Below are positions 5,367 to 10,668 of a stretch of DNA of 52,787 nucleotides, one piece after another. A program made the translations under genes and the position numbers. Source of the stretch: a virus; the IMG/VR virus record IMGVR_UViG_3300033994_001553, positions 1 through 52,787 of that record; one strand, 5' to 3'. The notes below the pieces were generated by a model. The model was not told where the DNA came from, made no database searches, and worked only from the letters and a program-made list of their open reading frames with translations. Numbering within the stretch: the stretch's first letter is position 1; every line of letters begins with the position of its first letter.

Positions 5367-5461
5367 ACTATTAGTGAACTTCGGTACCCATACCGCTGAC
5401 GATGGGCTAAGTAAGATACAATTCCGTGTTGCGGGGAGTAGAATGCCGAAGAGCTGGTAGT
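5367..5461 (+). ncRNA. Structured RNA, copy 1 of a pair
   Basis: An outer helix ACTATTAG/CTGGTAGT, an internal loop TGAA/AG, and an inner helix CTTCGG/CCGAAG enclose a core strongly conserved with copy 2 (6379-6471). Core landmarks are CCCATAC...GAC, TGGGCTAAGTAA, ATACAATTCCGT and GGGAGTAGAATGC. The stems differ in sequence between copies but keep pairing, which is the signature of a functional RNA. It ends 5 nt before tRNA-like gene C. Confidence 0.7.
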
Positions 5462-5466
5462 AACAT

Positions 5467-5533
5467 AGTCAGGTAACTCAATTGGCAGAGCTCCTAACAA
5501 GGAAGATTGCAGGTTCGAATCCTGTTCTGACTA
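5467..5533 (+). tRNA. tRNA-like gene C of the AGTCAGG family, truncated anticodon arm
   Basis: Only 67 nt. Acceptor AGTCAGG/TCTGACT, D-loop AATTGGCA, T arm GCAGG-TTCGAAT-CCTGT and A73 are good. The anticodon arm collapses to TCCT-AACA-AGGA (or TCC-TAACAA-GGA), about 6 nt too short to present an anticodon. Confidence 0.55.
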
Positions 5534-5749
5534 CACGTTCTGACTAATCATCAGATAGTATGTCCCATACGATGAGAAATGGTGTGATAACCATAGGGGA
5601 GAGTTGAAGGTTTGTATATATATTACCTTCTAGTTGACTACTAAGGTCGGTAAAACCCATCACGAAGGGGAGCAAGACAGTTTATTCCTAACTCAGCAAT
5701 GAGGACAGCCATAACACCTGTAAGTTGGATAGATAAGGGTGTTTTAATA
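5534..5749 (+). ncRNA. Hairpin-rich spacer RNA
   Basis: No convincing gene. Visible helices are TCTGA-CTAATCA-TCAGA, GTATG/CATAC, ATGGT/ACCAT, GAAGGT/ACCTTC, and AACACC/GGGTGTT followed by TT near 5712-5745. Regularly spaced hairpins between tRNA-like genes suggest a processed structured transcript. Confidence 0.35.
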
Positions 5750-5776
5750 TAGTCAGGTGGCAATTGGTCCTGACTA
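5750..5776 (+). ncRNA. Minihelix with AGTCAGG acceptor only
   Basis: TAGTCAGG (5750-5757) pairs perfectly with CCTGACTA (5769-5776) across an 11-nt loop TGGCAATTGGT that looks like a residual D loop. It is the AGTCAGG acceptor with D, anticodon and T arms removed. Confidence 0.5.
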
Positions 5777-5791
5777 AAAAATTAAATAAGA

Positions 5792-5896
5792 ATGACACAG
5801 GAACAAATAAAGAATTGGATAGATAGGTGGTCGAAACTAAAACCATCACCACAAAGAGATATGGTAATTAAGATTTGGTCTAGGTTATTGAAATAA
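5792..5896 (+). CDS. 34-residue basic peptide
   Basis: ATG at 5792, TAA at 5894-5896. The peptide is tryptophan- and lysine-rich (W at three positions, pattern KNWIDRWSKLK) and amphipathic. It lies between the minihelix and tRNA-like gene D. Codon use fits the window. No family recognised. Confidence 0.45.
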   Translation: MTQEQIKNWIDRWSKLKPSPQRDMVIKIWSRLLK

Positions 5897-5901
5897 AATA
5901 T

Positions 5902-5982
5902 AGTCAGGTGGCGAATGGTAACGCAGCTCGCGGTGTACACTATAAAGGGGTGACAATGCAGGTTCAAATCCTGTTCTGACTA
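5902..5982 (+). tRNA. tRNA-like gene D of the AGTCAGG family
   Basis: Acceptor AGTCAGG/TCTGACT, D arm GCG-AATGGTAA-CGC, T arm GCAGG-TTCAAAT-CCTGT, A73. CACT-ATAAAGG-GGTG could be a 4-bp anticodon arm with loop ATAAAGG, but then about 12 extra bases lie between the D and anticodon arms. Decoding ability doubtful. Confidence 0.5.
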
Positions 5983-5984
5983 CA

Positions 5985-6175
5985 ATGAGTAAGAGATACT
6001 CAACAGTCTTTGGTCCAAGACTCATTTAACAATGGACTCGGTTTAGACTGGGAAATGCCGATAGTACCCAGCCGTGGAGTAACGGTCCTGACACACCGCC
6101 ACGTAGTCTGACTTTTTTTAACGGGGATGCCCAGCAGGTTTTTACAAATAGGAAAAAACCGATATGACTACTCAC
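5985..6175 (+). ncRNA. Hairpin-rich spacer RNA
   Basis: Successive hairpins GAGT/ACTC, GTCTT-TGGTCC-AAGAC, CTGGG/CCCAG, CCGT-GGAGTA-ACGG, and GGTTTTT/AAAAAACC (6138-6163). No coding frame of note. It lies between tRNA-like gene D and tRNA-Ser. Confidence 0.4.
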
Positions 6176-6199
6176 CATAATCTCAGGGTGGGGAACTTT

Positions 6200-6286
6200 G
6201 GAAGAGTAAAGCGTAATTGGTATCGCCCCGGTCTTGAAAACCGGTATCGGGAAACTGATGTGTAGGTTCGAGTCCTATCTCTTCCG
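6200..6286 (+). tRNA. tRNA-Ser (TGA)
   Basis: Acceptor GGAAGAG/CTCTTCC with G73, anticodon arm CCGGT-CTTGAAA-ACCGG with anticodon TGA, a class II variable arm ATC-GGGAAACT-GAT, and T arm GTAGG-TTCGAGT-CCTAT. Confidence 0.93.
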
Positions 6287-6293
6287 CTTATTT

Positions 6294-6376
6294 ACCCCTT
6301 TGCTGGAATTGGTAGTCAGGGTGGTCTTAGAAACCATTGTCTTAAAGACGTGTAGGTTCGACTCCTACAAGGGGTA
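6294..6376 (+). tRNA. tRNA-Leu (TAG)
   Basis: Acceptor ACCCCTT/AAGGGGT with A73, D stem CTG/CAG, anticodon arm GTGGT-CTTAGAA-ACCAT with anticodon TAG, variable arm GTCTTAAAGAC, and a normal T arm. Confidence 0.92.
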
Positions 6377-6378
6377 CA

Positions 6379-6471
6379 AAACACATAAACTCAAGTACCC
6401 ATACTGAGGACGGTGGGCTAAGTAATATACAATTCCGTCATGCAGGGAGTAGAATGCTTGAGAGTGTGTTT
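6379..6471 (+). ncRNA. Structured RNA, copy 2 of a pair
   Basis: It fills almost exactly the gap between tRNA-Leu and tRNA-His. The outer helix AAACACA/TGTGTTT, internal loop TAAA/AG and inner helix CTCAAG/CTTGAG replace the different stem sequences of copy 1 (5367-5461), while the core (CCCATAC, TGGGCTAAGTAA, ATACAATTCCGT, GGGAGTAGAATGC) is kept. It would be freed by RNase P and RNase Z cuts at the flanking tRNAs. Confidence 0.7.
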
Positions 6472-6479
6472 ATTACACG

Positions 6480-6551
6480 GTGTCTATGGTGTAGAGGCGA
6501 GCACGACAGATTGTGGTTCTGTTAGCACCAGTTCGAATCTGGTTAGACACA
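6480..6551 (+). tRNA. tRNA-His (GTG)
   Basis: Acceptor GTGTCTA/TAGACAC and anticodon arm ACAGA-TTGTGGT-TCTGT give anticodon GTG. T arm ACCAG-TTCGAAT-CTGGT. A G at 6479 could be G-1, but position 73 is A rather than the usual C of bacterial His tRNAs. Confidence 0.9.
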
Positions 6552-6558
6552 CTAACAT

Positions 6559-6646
6559 GGAGAGTAAAGGAGGGTAATGGTGACCCCGACTGTTTGCTAA
6601 ACAGTAACCCATTAAGTTGGGCACAGTTCGAGTCTGTTGCTCTCCT
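6559..6646 (+). tRNA. tRNA-Ser (GCT)
   Basis: Acceptor GGAGAGT/GCTCTCC and anticodon arm ACTGT-TTGCTAA-ACAGT give anticodon GCT. A class II variable arm CCCA/TGGG is present. Position 73 is T instead of the usual G for Ser. Confidence 0.9.
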
Positions 6647-6650
6647 CTTT

Positions 6651-6723
6651 GCCCCTGTAGTTTAATGGATTAGAATCTATCACTACGGATGATAAGGTGG
6701 GAGTTCGATTCTCTCTGGGGGTA
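6651..6723 (+). tRNA. tRNA-Arg (ACG)
   Basis: Anticodon arm TATCA-CTACGGA-TGATA gives anticodon ACG, which needs host A34-to-inosine editing to read all CGN-type codons. The acceptor GCCCCTG/TGGGGGT contains three wobble pairs. T loop TTCGATT. Confidence 0.88.
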
Positions 6724-6732
6724 CTTTAATAA

Positions 6733-6817
6733 GGTTAGGTGCTTGAGTGGTTGAAAAGAGCGGTCTGCAAAACCGTTTGACGAAAGTCACACGTCAGTTC
6801 GAATCTGACCCTAACCT
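6733..6817 (+). tRNA. tRNA-Cys (GCA) with a hairpin variable arm
   Basis: Acceptor GGTTAGG/CCTAACC, T73 (the Cys identity base), and anticodon loop CTGCAAA give anticodon GCA. The variable region carries TGAC-GAAA-GTCA, a GNRA-capped hairpin identical to the one at 2472-2483. A long variable arm is not usual for Cys and makes the body look Ser/Leu-like. Confidence 0.88.
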
Positions 6818-6825
6818 CAACTTTT

Positions 6826-6856
6826 TTGACTTTACAAAGTCTAATGTGTATAATTG
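6826..6856 (+). promoter_or_regulatory. Host-type promoter
   Basis: TTG 6826-6828 and TATAATTG 6849-6856, spacing 20. ATG follows 7 nt later at 6864. Confidence 0.7.
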
Positions 6857-6863
6857 ATTTCGT

Positions 6864-7463
6864 ATGAAAAAACTTTTATTTGTATTATTATTTATTCCTT
6901 CACACTTCTTTGGACAGTGTGATACTTTACCACTAACGATAACACACGATGGTAATGTGCTTGATATGTGTTCAGAGTTTAAGACACATAACTATTCTGT
7001 TGAGAATATAGACAATGTTGTTTATTACTGGACGGTTGATAGTGTAGGACAGGTTGAGTCCGATAATGATATTTCATTGACTTGGGATGATACCACTGAT
7101 AATCATTTGATTGAAGTGTATGGTGTGGATTTAAATGGGTGTAGTACTGACACGGCTTCTTTAACTATTACCACCACTATCTGTCATAAACTATACATGC
7201 CCAATTCGTTTTCACCTAACAACGATGGGTTGAATGATATATTTTCCTTCAAGGGAACCAATGTATTTAATCCACGATTGGAGATTTATACGCAGTGGGG
7301 TGAAATGGTTTGTGTTATTGAATCATCATCACAATATTGGACTGGTAATGTTAATAACAGTGGATACTACTGTGAGTCGGGTATATATACTTGGAAGATG
7401 TATTATCGTGATGAAAAAGGAACACCACATTACCAAAAAGGTTTTGTTAGTTTGGTAAGATAA
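6864..7463 (+). CDS. Secreted protein with type IX (CHU_C/gliding-type) C-terminal domain
   Basis: 199 residues. A lipid-free signal peptide (MKKLLFVLLFIPSHFFGQ, cleavage about residue 18) is followed by an Ig/PKD-like beta domain (residues 25-105). The C-terminal domain begins YMPNSFSPNNDGLNDIF and ends with a beta-rich tail (KGFVSLVR). SFSPNNDGxND plus the IYTQWGE and SGIYTWKM motifs are the hallmark of the gliding-motility-associated C-terminal domain, a type IX sorting signal that exports proteins across the Bacteroidota outer membrane. Seen: signal peptide and domain motifs. Inferred: the phage sends this protein to the host surface by the host machinery, perhaps to alter adsorption or superinfection. 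Confidence 0.88.
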   Translation: MKKLLFVLLFIPSHFFGQCDTLPLTITHDGNVLDMCSEFKTHNYSVENIDNVVYYWTVDSVGQVESDNDISLTWDDTTDNHLIEVYGVDLNGCSTDTASLTITTTICHKLYMPNSFSPNNDGLNDIFSFKGTNVFNPRLEIYTQWGEMVCVIESSSQYWTGNVNNSGYYCESGIYTWKMYYRDEKGTPHYQKGFVSLVR

Positions 7464-7466
7464 TAT

Positions 7467-7497
7467 TTGATATAACCAAAAATTAAAAGTATATTTG
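7467..7497 (+). promoter_or_regulatory. Host-type promoter with A-rich leader
   Basis: TTG 7467-7469 and TATATTTG 7490-7497, spacing 20. The following leader (TAAAAGAAATAAAAACAAAA) is repeated after the promoter at 38601, so this promoter-leader exists twice in the window. Confidence 0.75.
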
Positions 7498-7527
7498 TAA
7501 AAGAAATAAAAACAAAAAAATAATAAT

Positions 7528-7893
7528 ATGTCTAAGAAGAACAAAAAACAAAACGAAGAGTTAATTGAGAAATTAATTGAAATCCAATCACAATTAAATG
7601 AAGTTAAATCTGAAGCGGGTATCGTAGTTGAAGAAGCGGATATCGTTTTCACAAGAGAACAATTAAAAGATTTCTTGATTGAATACACCGGTAAAATTAA
7701 TGAATGTATCTTTGATGAAATGATTAATTCATTAGAAGCTAATGATGTGGTAACATTTGAAGTTGATGGTCGTTTAATCATCCCAAGTATTGACGAAGAT
7801 GTTTTGAGAGACACATTCGTAAGTGCTACAGGCGAAATTCACTCAGATATTATAATGGATTGTGCTGACGAGGCAATCTCTGAAGTAATCTAA
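7528..7893 (+). CDS. Acidic helical protein, unknown
   Basis: 121 residues. The first 40 are a charged coiled-coil-like segment (EELIEKLIEIQSQLNEVKSE). The rest is acidic and mixed, with no membrane segment. It is a single-gene unit with its own promoter, A-rich leader and terminator, which suggests high or constitutive expression. No family recognised. Confidence 0.8.
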   Translation: MSKKNKKQNEELIEKLIEIQSQLNEVKSEAGIVVEEADIVFTREQLKDFLIEYTGKINECIFDEMINSLEANDVVTFEVDGRLIIPSIDEDVLRDTFVSATGEIHSDIIMDCADEAISEVI

Positions 7894-7907
7894 TTTAATT
7901 TATATAT

Positions 7908-7943
7908 AAAGGTCGGATTGTGAAATACACCGGCCTTTATTTT
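7908..7943 (+). terminator. Intrinsic terminator
   Basis: AAAGGTCGG pairs with CCGGCCTTT (one wobble) and is followed by an ATTTT tract. Confidence 0.8.
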
Positions 7944-7947
7944 ACAT

Positions 7948-8021
7948 GAAGAAGTAGCTCAGTCGGTAGAGCAAAGGTTTGAAACATCTTGCGCCACGTG
8001 GTTCGATTCCCGTCTTCTTCA
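7948..8021 (+). tRNA. tRNA-Phe (GAA), second copy, irregular T arm
   Basis: Acceptor GAAGAAG/CTTCTTC and anticodon arm AAGGT-TTGAAAC-ATCTT give anticodon GAA. The T stem pairs only if one T in ACGTGG bulges. It could be a diverged duplicate of the tRNA at 2300. Confidence 0.75.
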
Positions 8022-8035
8022 CAAATTTTAAAATT

Positions 8036-8245
8036 ATGGCAGCAAAAGGAAAGAACTGGTTTGATGTATTGAAATGGGTTGAAAAAGTTATTGAGTCGTG
8101 TGAGACACCAGGACAAGAAAGAACAACAAGAAAACTGGTTAAATTATATTTTGAACGATACAAAAAAGAATTTGGTGAAGTAGATTTACATATCTACAAT
8201 ATGCTGATTGAAAAACTTGATGGTATTACATTTAAAAAAATATAA
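8036..8245 (+). CDS. Small basic helical protein, unknown
   Basis: 69 residues from ATG 8036, chosen because the longer upstream reading would run back through the tRNA. Lysine-rich, with pattern WVEKVIESCETPGQERTTRKLVKLYFERY. The next gene begins 1 nt after the stop. No family recognised. It is part of a small operon leading to clpP. Confidence 0.72.
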   Translation: MAAKGKNWFDVLKWVEKVIESCETPGQERTTRKLVKLYFERYKKEFGEVDLHIYNMLIEKLDGITFKKI

Positions 8246-8246
8246 T

Positions 8247-8408
8247 ATGTCTTGTTGTAAGGAATGTCCTTGGAAGGTTGAGAATAATCACAACAGTAAG
8301 TTAAAAAACTTTGTTCAACGAACAGGTAGAAAACATACCTGTCATATGGTTAATCCCAAACTATGGGACACATCGGACGATAAACAAATTTGTAAAGGAA
8401 TAAAATAA
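8247..8408 (+). CDS. Small cysteine-rich protein with CPW motif (DUF6283-like)
   Basis: 53 residues from ATG 8247. Opens MSCCKECPWK and continues with TCHM and ICKG. These are probably four zinc or metal ligands. The CCxxCPW opening is typical of small phage proteins I associate with DUF6283, whose role is unknown. It lies between the 8036 gene and clpP in the same transcript. Confidence 0.72.
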   Translation: MSCCKECPWKVENNHNSKLKNFVQRTGRKHTCHMVNPKLWDTSDDKQICKGIK

Positions 8409-8414
8409 TATAGT

Positions 8415-9137
8415 ATGGATTACGGAAAAGAATTTAGAAAATTCGCAAAGAGTGAAGGTGTGTCATCATTATCATTAGATAGATACGAAAATGCGTTAAC
8501 ACCTTACGTGTTGGAAGAGAGAGAGTTAAGAGCAACACAAATAGATATCTTCTCAAGGTTACTCAGAGAAAGAATCTTATGGGTATCAGGACCTGTTGAC
8601 CAGCATATGTCCGATATTGTTCAGGCTCAGATGTTATTCTTGGATTCGGTTGAACAGAAAGATATTACCTTATATATTAACTCACCAGGTGGTTCAGTAT
8701 TGTGTGGTCTTGGTATTGTGGATTTGATGAACTACATTAAGTCAGATGTTGTTACCACAAACATTGGTATGTGTGCATCTATGGGTTCGGTATTACTTTC
8801 ATCAGGTACCAAAGGTAAACGTTCATCACTGGTGTATTCAAAGGTAATGACACACCAAGTAAGTCATGGAACAAGTGGTAACATTCAAGATACTCGTATC
8901 AACCAGATGGAAGCTGAGAAGTATAACTATATCTTATTTAAGATGTTGGCTGAGAATTGTGGTAAAACTATTGATGAGGTATTGGAGTTTTCTGCACGTG
9001 ACAGATGGTATAATTCAGACGAAGCAAAAGAGTTTGGTTTGATTGACGAGGTTATCAAAAATGATGGAACCAAAACAATCACTGAAATGCTTGACGGGTT
9101 TGATGACTACTACAAGAAAAGTGTGTTATCAATTTGA
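8415..9137 (+). CDS. clpP: ClpP-family serine protease
   Basis: 240 residues, close to a full ClpP. Visible landmarks are LYINSPGGSV (residues 86-95), the nucleophile Ser122 in GMCASMGSVLLS, His147 in MTHQVSHG, and Asp196 in the ARDRWYNSDEAKEFGLIDE segment. A complete Ser-His-Asp triad is therefore present. The N-terminal 40 residues are longer than in bacterial ClpP and may be a propeptide or an adaptor surface. ClpP forms a barrel that degrades proteins fed by Clp ATPases. No Clp ATPase is seen here, so it either uses the host's or works as a phage maturation protease. Related ClpP-like proteins serve as prohead proteases in some phages. Both roles are possible. Confidence 0.93.
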   Translation: MDYGKEFRKFAKSEGVSSLSLDRYENALTPYVLEERELRATQIDIFSRLLRERILWVSGPVDQHMSDIVQAQMLFLDSVEQKDITLYINSPGGSVLCGLGIVDLMNYIKSDVVTTNIGMCASMGSVLLSSGTKGKRSSLVYSKVMTHQVSHGTSGNIQDTRINQMEAEKYNYILFKMLAENCGKTIDEVLEFSARDRWYNSDEAKEFGLIDEVIKNDGTKTITEMLDGFDDYYKKSVLSI

Positions 9138-9147
9138 TGAAAAAAGT

Positions 9148-9178
9148 TTGTGTAACTAAAAAGAATGTTGTAGATTTG
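9148..9178 (+). promoter_or_regulatory. Host-type promoter, leaderless
   Basis: TTG 9148-9150 and TAGATTTG 9171-9178, spacing 20. ATG at 9183, 4 nt later. Confidence 0.75.
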
Positions 9179-9182
9179 TTGT

Positions 9183-9413
9183 ATGAAAAACGCAATAACT
9201 GAACTCTACACAAACTTAACTGATGAACAGTTAAGAGAAGCCATCTTACAAATGAAAGAAGATGAGCCATTGGGAATTATCCGAACAGATGGATGGGTTA
9301 GAAAACTAGCTAGACAAGTATGTGAAATCTTAGGAGGTACAGATATGTCAACTCATTTGTTCTTATCTCAAACTAATTTATTCAAAGAAGCGGCATACCG
9401 ATTTGTAAAATAA
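9183..9413 (+). CDS. Small protein, unknown
   Basis: 76 residues, mostly helical, opening MKNAITELYTNLTDEQLREA. Leaderless host-type promoter. A tRNA-like gene follows 6 nt after the stop. No family recognised. Confidence 0.78.
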   Translation: MKNAITELYTNLTDEQLREAILQMKEDEPLGIIRTDGWVRKLARQVCEILGGTDMSTHLFLSQTNLFKEAAYRFVK

Positions 9414-9419
9414 AAATTA

Positions 9420-9524
9420 GCTCAGGTGGCGGAAGAGAGACTAATGCATTAGTCCGATGGATAGACGCTAGGGTAACCTACCCGAGTCAGAAATGACGTG
9501 AAGGTTCAAGTCCTTCTCTGAGTA
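9420..9524 (+). tRNA. Oversized Leu-like tRNA gene with a palindromic insertion
   Basis: Acceptor GCTCAGG/TCTGAGT, A73, T arm GAAGG-TTCAAGT-CCTTC and variable arm GTCA-GAAA-TGAC are all present. The D region reads GCGGAA...TGGATAGACGC as in Leu tRNAs, but is split by about 20 nt containing the perfect palindrome GACTAATGCATTAGTC. The expected anticodon arm is GGGT-AACCT-ACCC with a 5-nt loop. Total 105 nt. No standard anticodon can be assigned. Confidence 0.5.
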
Positions 9525-9539
9525 CAAAAAATAAAAGAT

Positions 9540-9761
9540 ATGAAAAGAATAATTGTAATATTAGGTATCGGTATGTTTTTAACTGGTTGTTCAGATAAAA
9601 CCACCATGTCCCAAGACACGGAGATGCTACAAACAAAGTACCCTAATTGTGTTGTGTATCAGATAAATAGCGAAAGATATATAGTTATTGATTCGTTACA
9701 CGCTTTAGATGTTCGTGTTAGTTTATCGGGAGAGATTACATCCACTGTTAAAATAAAATAG
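9540..9761 (+). CDS. Small lipoprotein
   Basis: 73 residues. The signal sequence MKRIIVILGIGMFLTGC has a clear lipobox (LTGC, Cys17), so the mature protein is lipid-anchored. The remaining 56 residues are beta-prone with no recognised domain. Phage lipoproteins of this size often act in superinfection exclusion. That is a guess here. Confidence 0.82.
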   Translation: MKRIIVILGIGMFLTGCSDKTTMSQDTEMLQTKYPNCVVYQINSERYIVIDSLHALDVRVSLSGEITSTVKIK

Positions 9762-9800
9762 TTAGGTATTGCGTAATGTGAAAGCATACTACAAAAAAAT

Positions 9801-9831
9801 TTGTGGGGTAAACTATTTCGTCGTATATTTG
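9801..9831 (+). promoter_or_regulatory. Host-type promoter, leaderless
   Basis: TTG 9801-9803 and TATATTTG 9824-9831, spacing 20. ATG at 9836, 4 nt later. Confidence 0.78.
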
Positions 9832-9835
9832 TGAT

Positions 9836-10318
9836 ATGAATAACGAAATAAAGTACATACCTACAAAAGATGCGATTATTGGATACAGTGATTCTAAAAT
9901 CGCTCAAAGTGAAAGTAATGATTGTGTTGTTAGAGGTATCGCATCTTCATTTGAAATGCATTACGACGAGGCTCATAAGTTTGTTGCAAAAACTTGGTTT
10001 CGTGGGAATCGTCAGGGAACAAGAAACTTTGTTGGAGGTATGCGTAGTATGGTTAGAAGAGGAGTTTTGATTAATGGTAAATCATTCTCCAATTTGGGTG
10101 ACCAAAACGGACATATGAAATATGATGTTAAAGTTAAAGGTCAGATTGTTAAACGTAATATGACCACAGGAACGTTCATTAAGAAATTCCCAAAAGGTAG
10201 ATATCTTGTTGTTGTTCGTGGACACGCTTTCTCAATCATTGATGGAGTAGTTGTTGGAAACACAGAAGATTCTAAGATGAAAAAACGAGTTATTTTGTAT
10301 TCTTGGGAAGTTAAATAA
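9836..10318 (+). CDS. Papain-like cysteine peptidase (C39-like), predicted
   Basis: 160 residues. The order Cys30 (SNDCVVRGIA), His130 (RGHAFSIIDG) and Asp136 or Asn142 fits a papain/C39-like catalytic arrangement. The segment TGTFIKKFPKGRYLVVVRGHAF is a pattern I associate with uncharacterised phage cysteine peptidases. No signal peptide, so it acts inside the cell or is packaged. Leaderless host-type promoter, single gene. It might process phage or host proteins. Substrate unknown. Confidence 0.75.
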   Translation: MNNEIKYIPTKDAIIGYSDSKIAQSESNDCVVRGIASSFEMHYDEAHKFVAKTWFRGNRQGTRNFVGGMRSMVRRGVLINGKSFSNLGDQNGHMKYDVKVKGQIVKRNMTTGTFIKKFPKGRYLVVVRGHAFSIIDGVVVGNTEDSKMKKRVILYSWEVK

Positions 10319-10326
10319 GATTTTTC

Positions 10327-10357
10327 TTGACACGAGAGTATTTATTACTTACATTTG
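10327..10357 (+). promoter_or_regulatory. Host-type promoter for tRNA-Met
   Basis: TTGAC at 10327 and TACATTTG 10350-10357, spacing 20. The next gene is tRNA-Met at 10403. Confidence 0.72.
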
Positions 10358-10402
10358 TCAAACAATTCAGGAACGACTGAATGTTAAATTGAAATATTAT
10401 AA

Positions 10403-10477
10403 AGCAGGATGGAGAAGATGGTCTATCTCGTGACTCTCATAAGGTCAAGGTCGCAAGTTCGAATCTTGCTCCTGCTT
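10403..10477 (+). tRNA. tRNA-Met or Ile2 (CAT), first copy
   Basis: Acceptor AGCAGGA/TCCTGCT and anticodon arm TGACT-CTCATAA-GGTCA give CAT. T arm GCAAG-TTCGAAT-CTTGC. Elongator, initiator or lysidine-modified Ile2 cannot be separated with confidence. No initiator-type mismatch at 1:72 is seen. Confidence 0.88.
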
Positions 10478-10483
10478 CTAAAG

Positions 10484-10592
10484 GATAGAAGTAAGTTACA
10501 CCTGTTGCAGGCAACGTAAAGTAAGAATCACAACTTAACTGGTCGTTACTTCTTATAATGGTATAATGTGGACACTATAAGCTATCTTTTTT
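10484..10592 (+). ncRNA. Structured spacer RNA with terminator-like end
   Basis: AGAAGTAA (10487-10494) pairs with TTACTTCT (10546-10553) around an inner hairpin GTTG-CAGG-CAAC. An outer pairing GATAG/CTATC (10484-10488 and 10582-10586) is followed by TTTTTT. It fills the gap between tRNA-Met and tRNA-Glu. Function unknown. Confidence 0.45.
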
Positions 10593-10596
10593 ATTT

Positions 10597-10668
10597 GGCC
10601 CGTTCGTATAGAAGTAAGTACACTGCCCTTTCACGGCAGAGACGGCGGAGCGTTACCGCCACGGGCTA
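10597..10668 (+). tRNA. tRNA-Glu (TTC) with a non-canonical T loop
   Basis: Acceptor GGCCCGT/ACGGGCT and anticodon arm CTGCC-CTTTCAC-GGCAG give anticodon TTC, with A73. The T stem GGCGG/CCGCC is perfect but the loop is AGCGTTA instead of TTCGANN, so the T54/T55 positions are lost. Its last 3 nt overlap the stop codon of the opposite-strand endonuclease. Confidence 0.85.

Noticed and set aside
5381-5410. Hammerhead-ribozyme-like CTGANGA in both structured RNA copies
   Set aside because: The motif falls at different positions in the two copies when aligned, and no matching GAAA segment or cleavage site is present.
5254-5460. 68-codon frame beginning MCLLRCCSLEK
   Set aside because: It runs through strong RNA helices and the conserved structured RNA, has codon use unlike the neighbours, and copy 2 of the RNA does not keep the frame.
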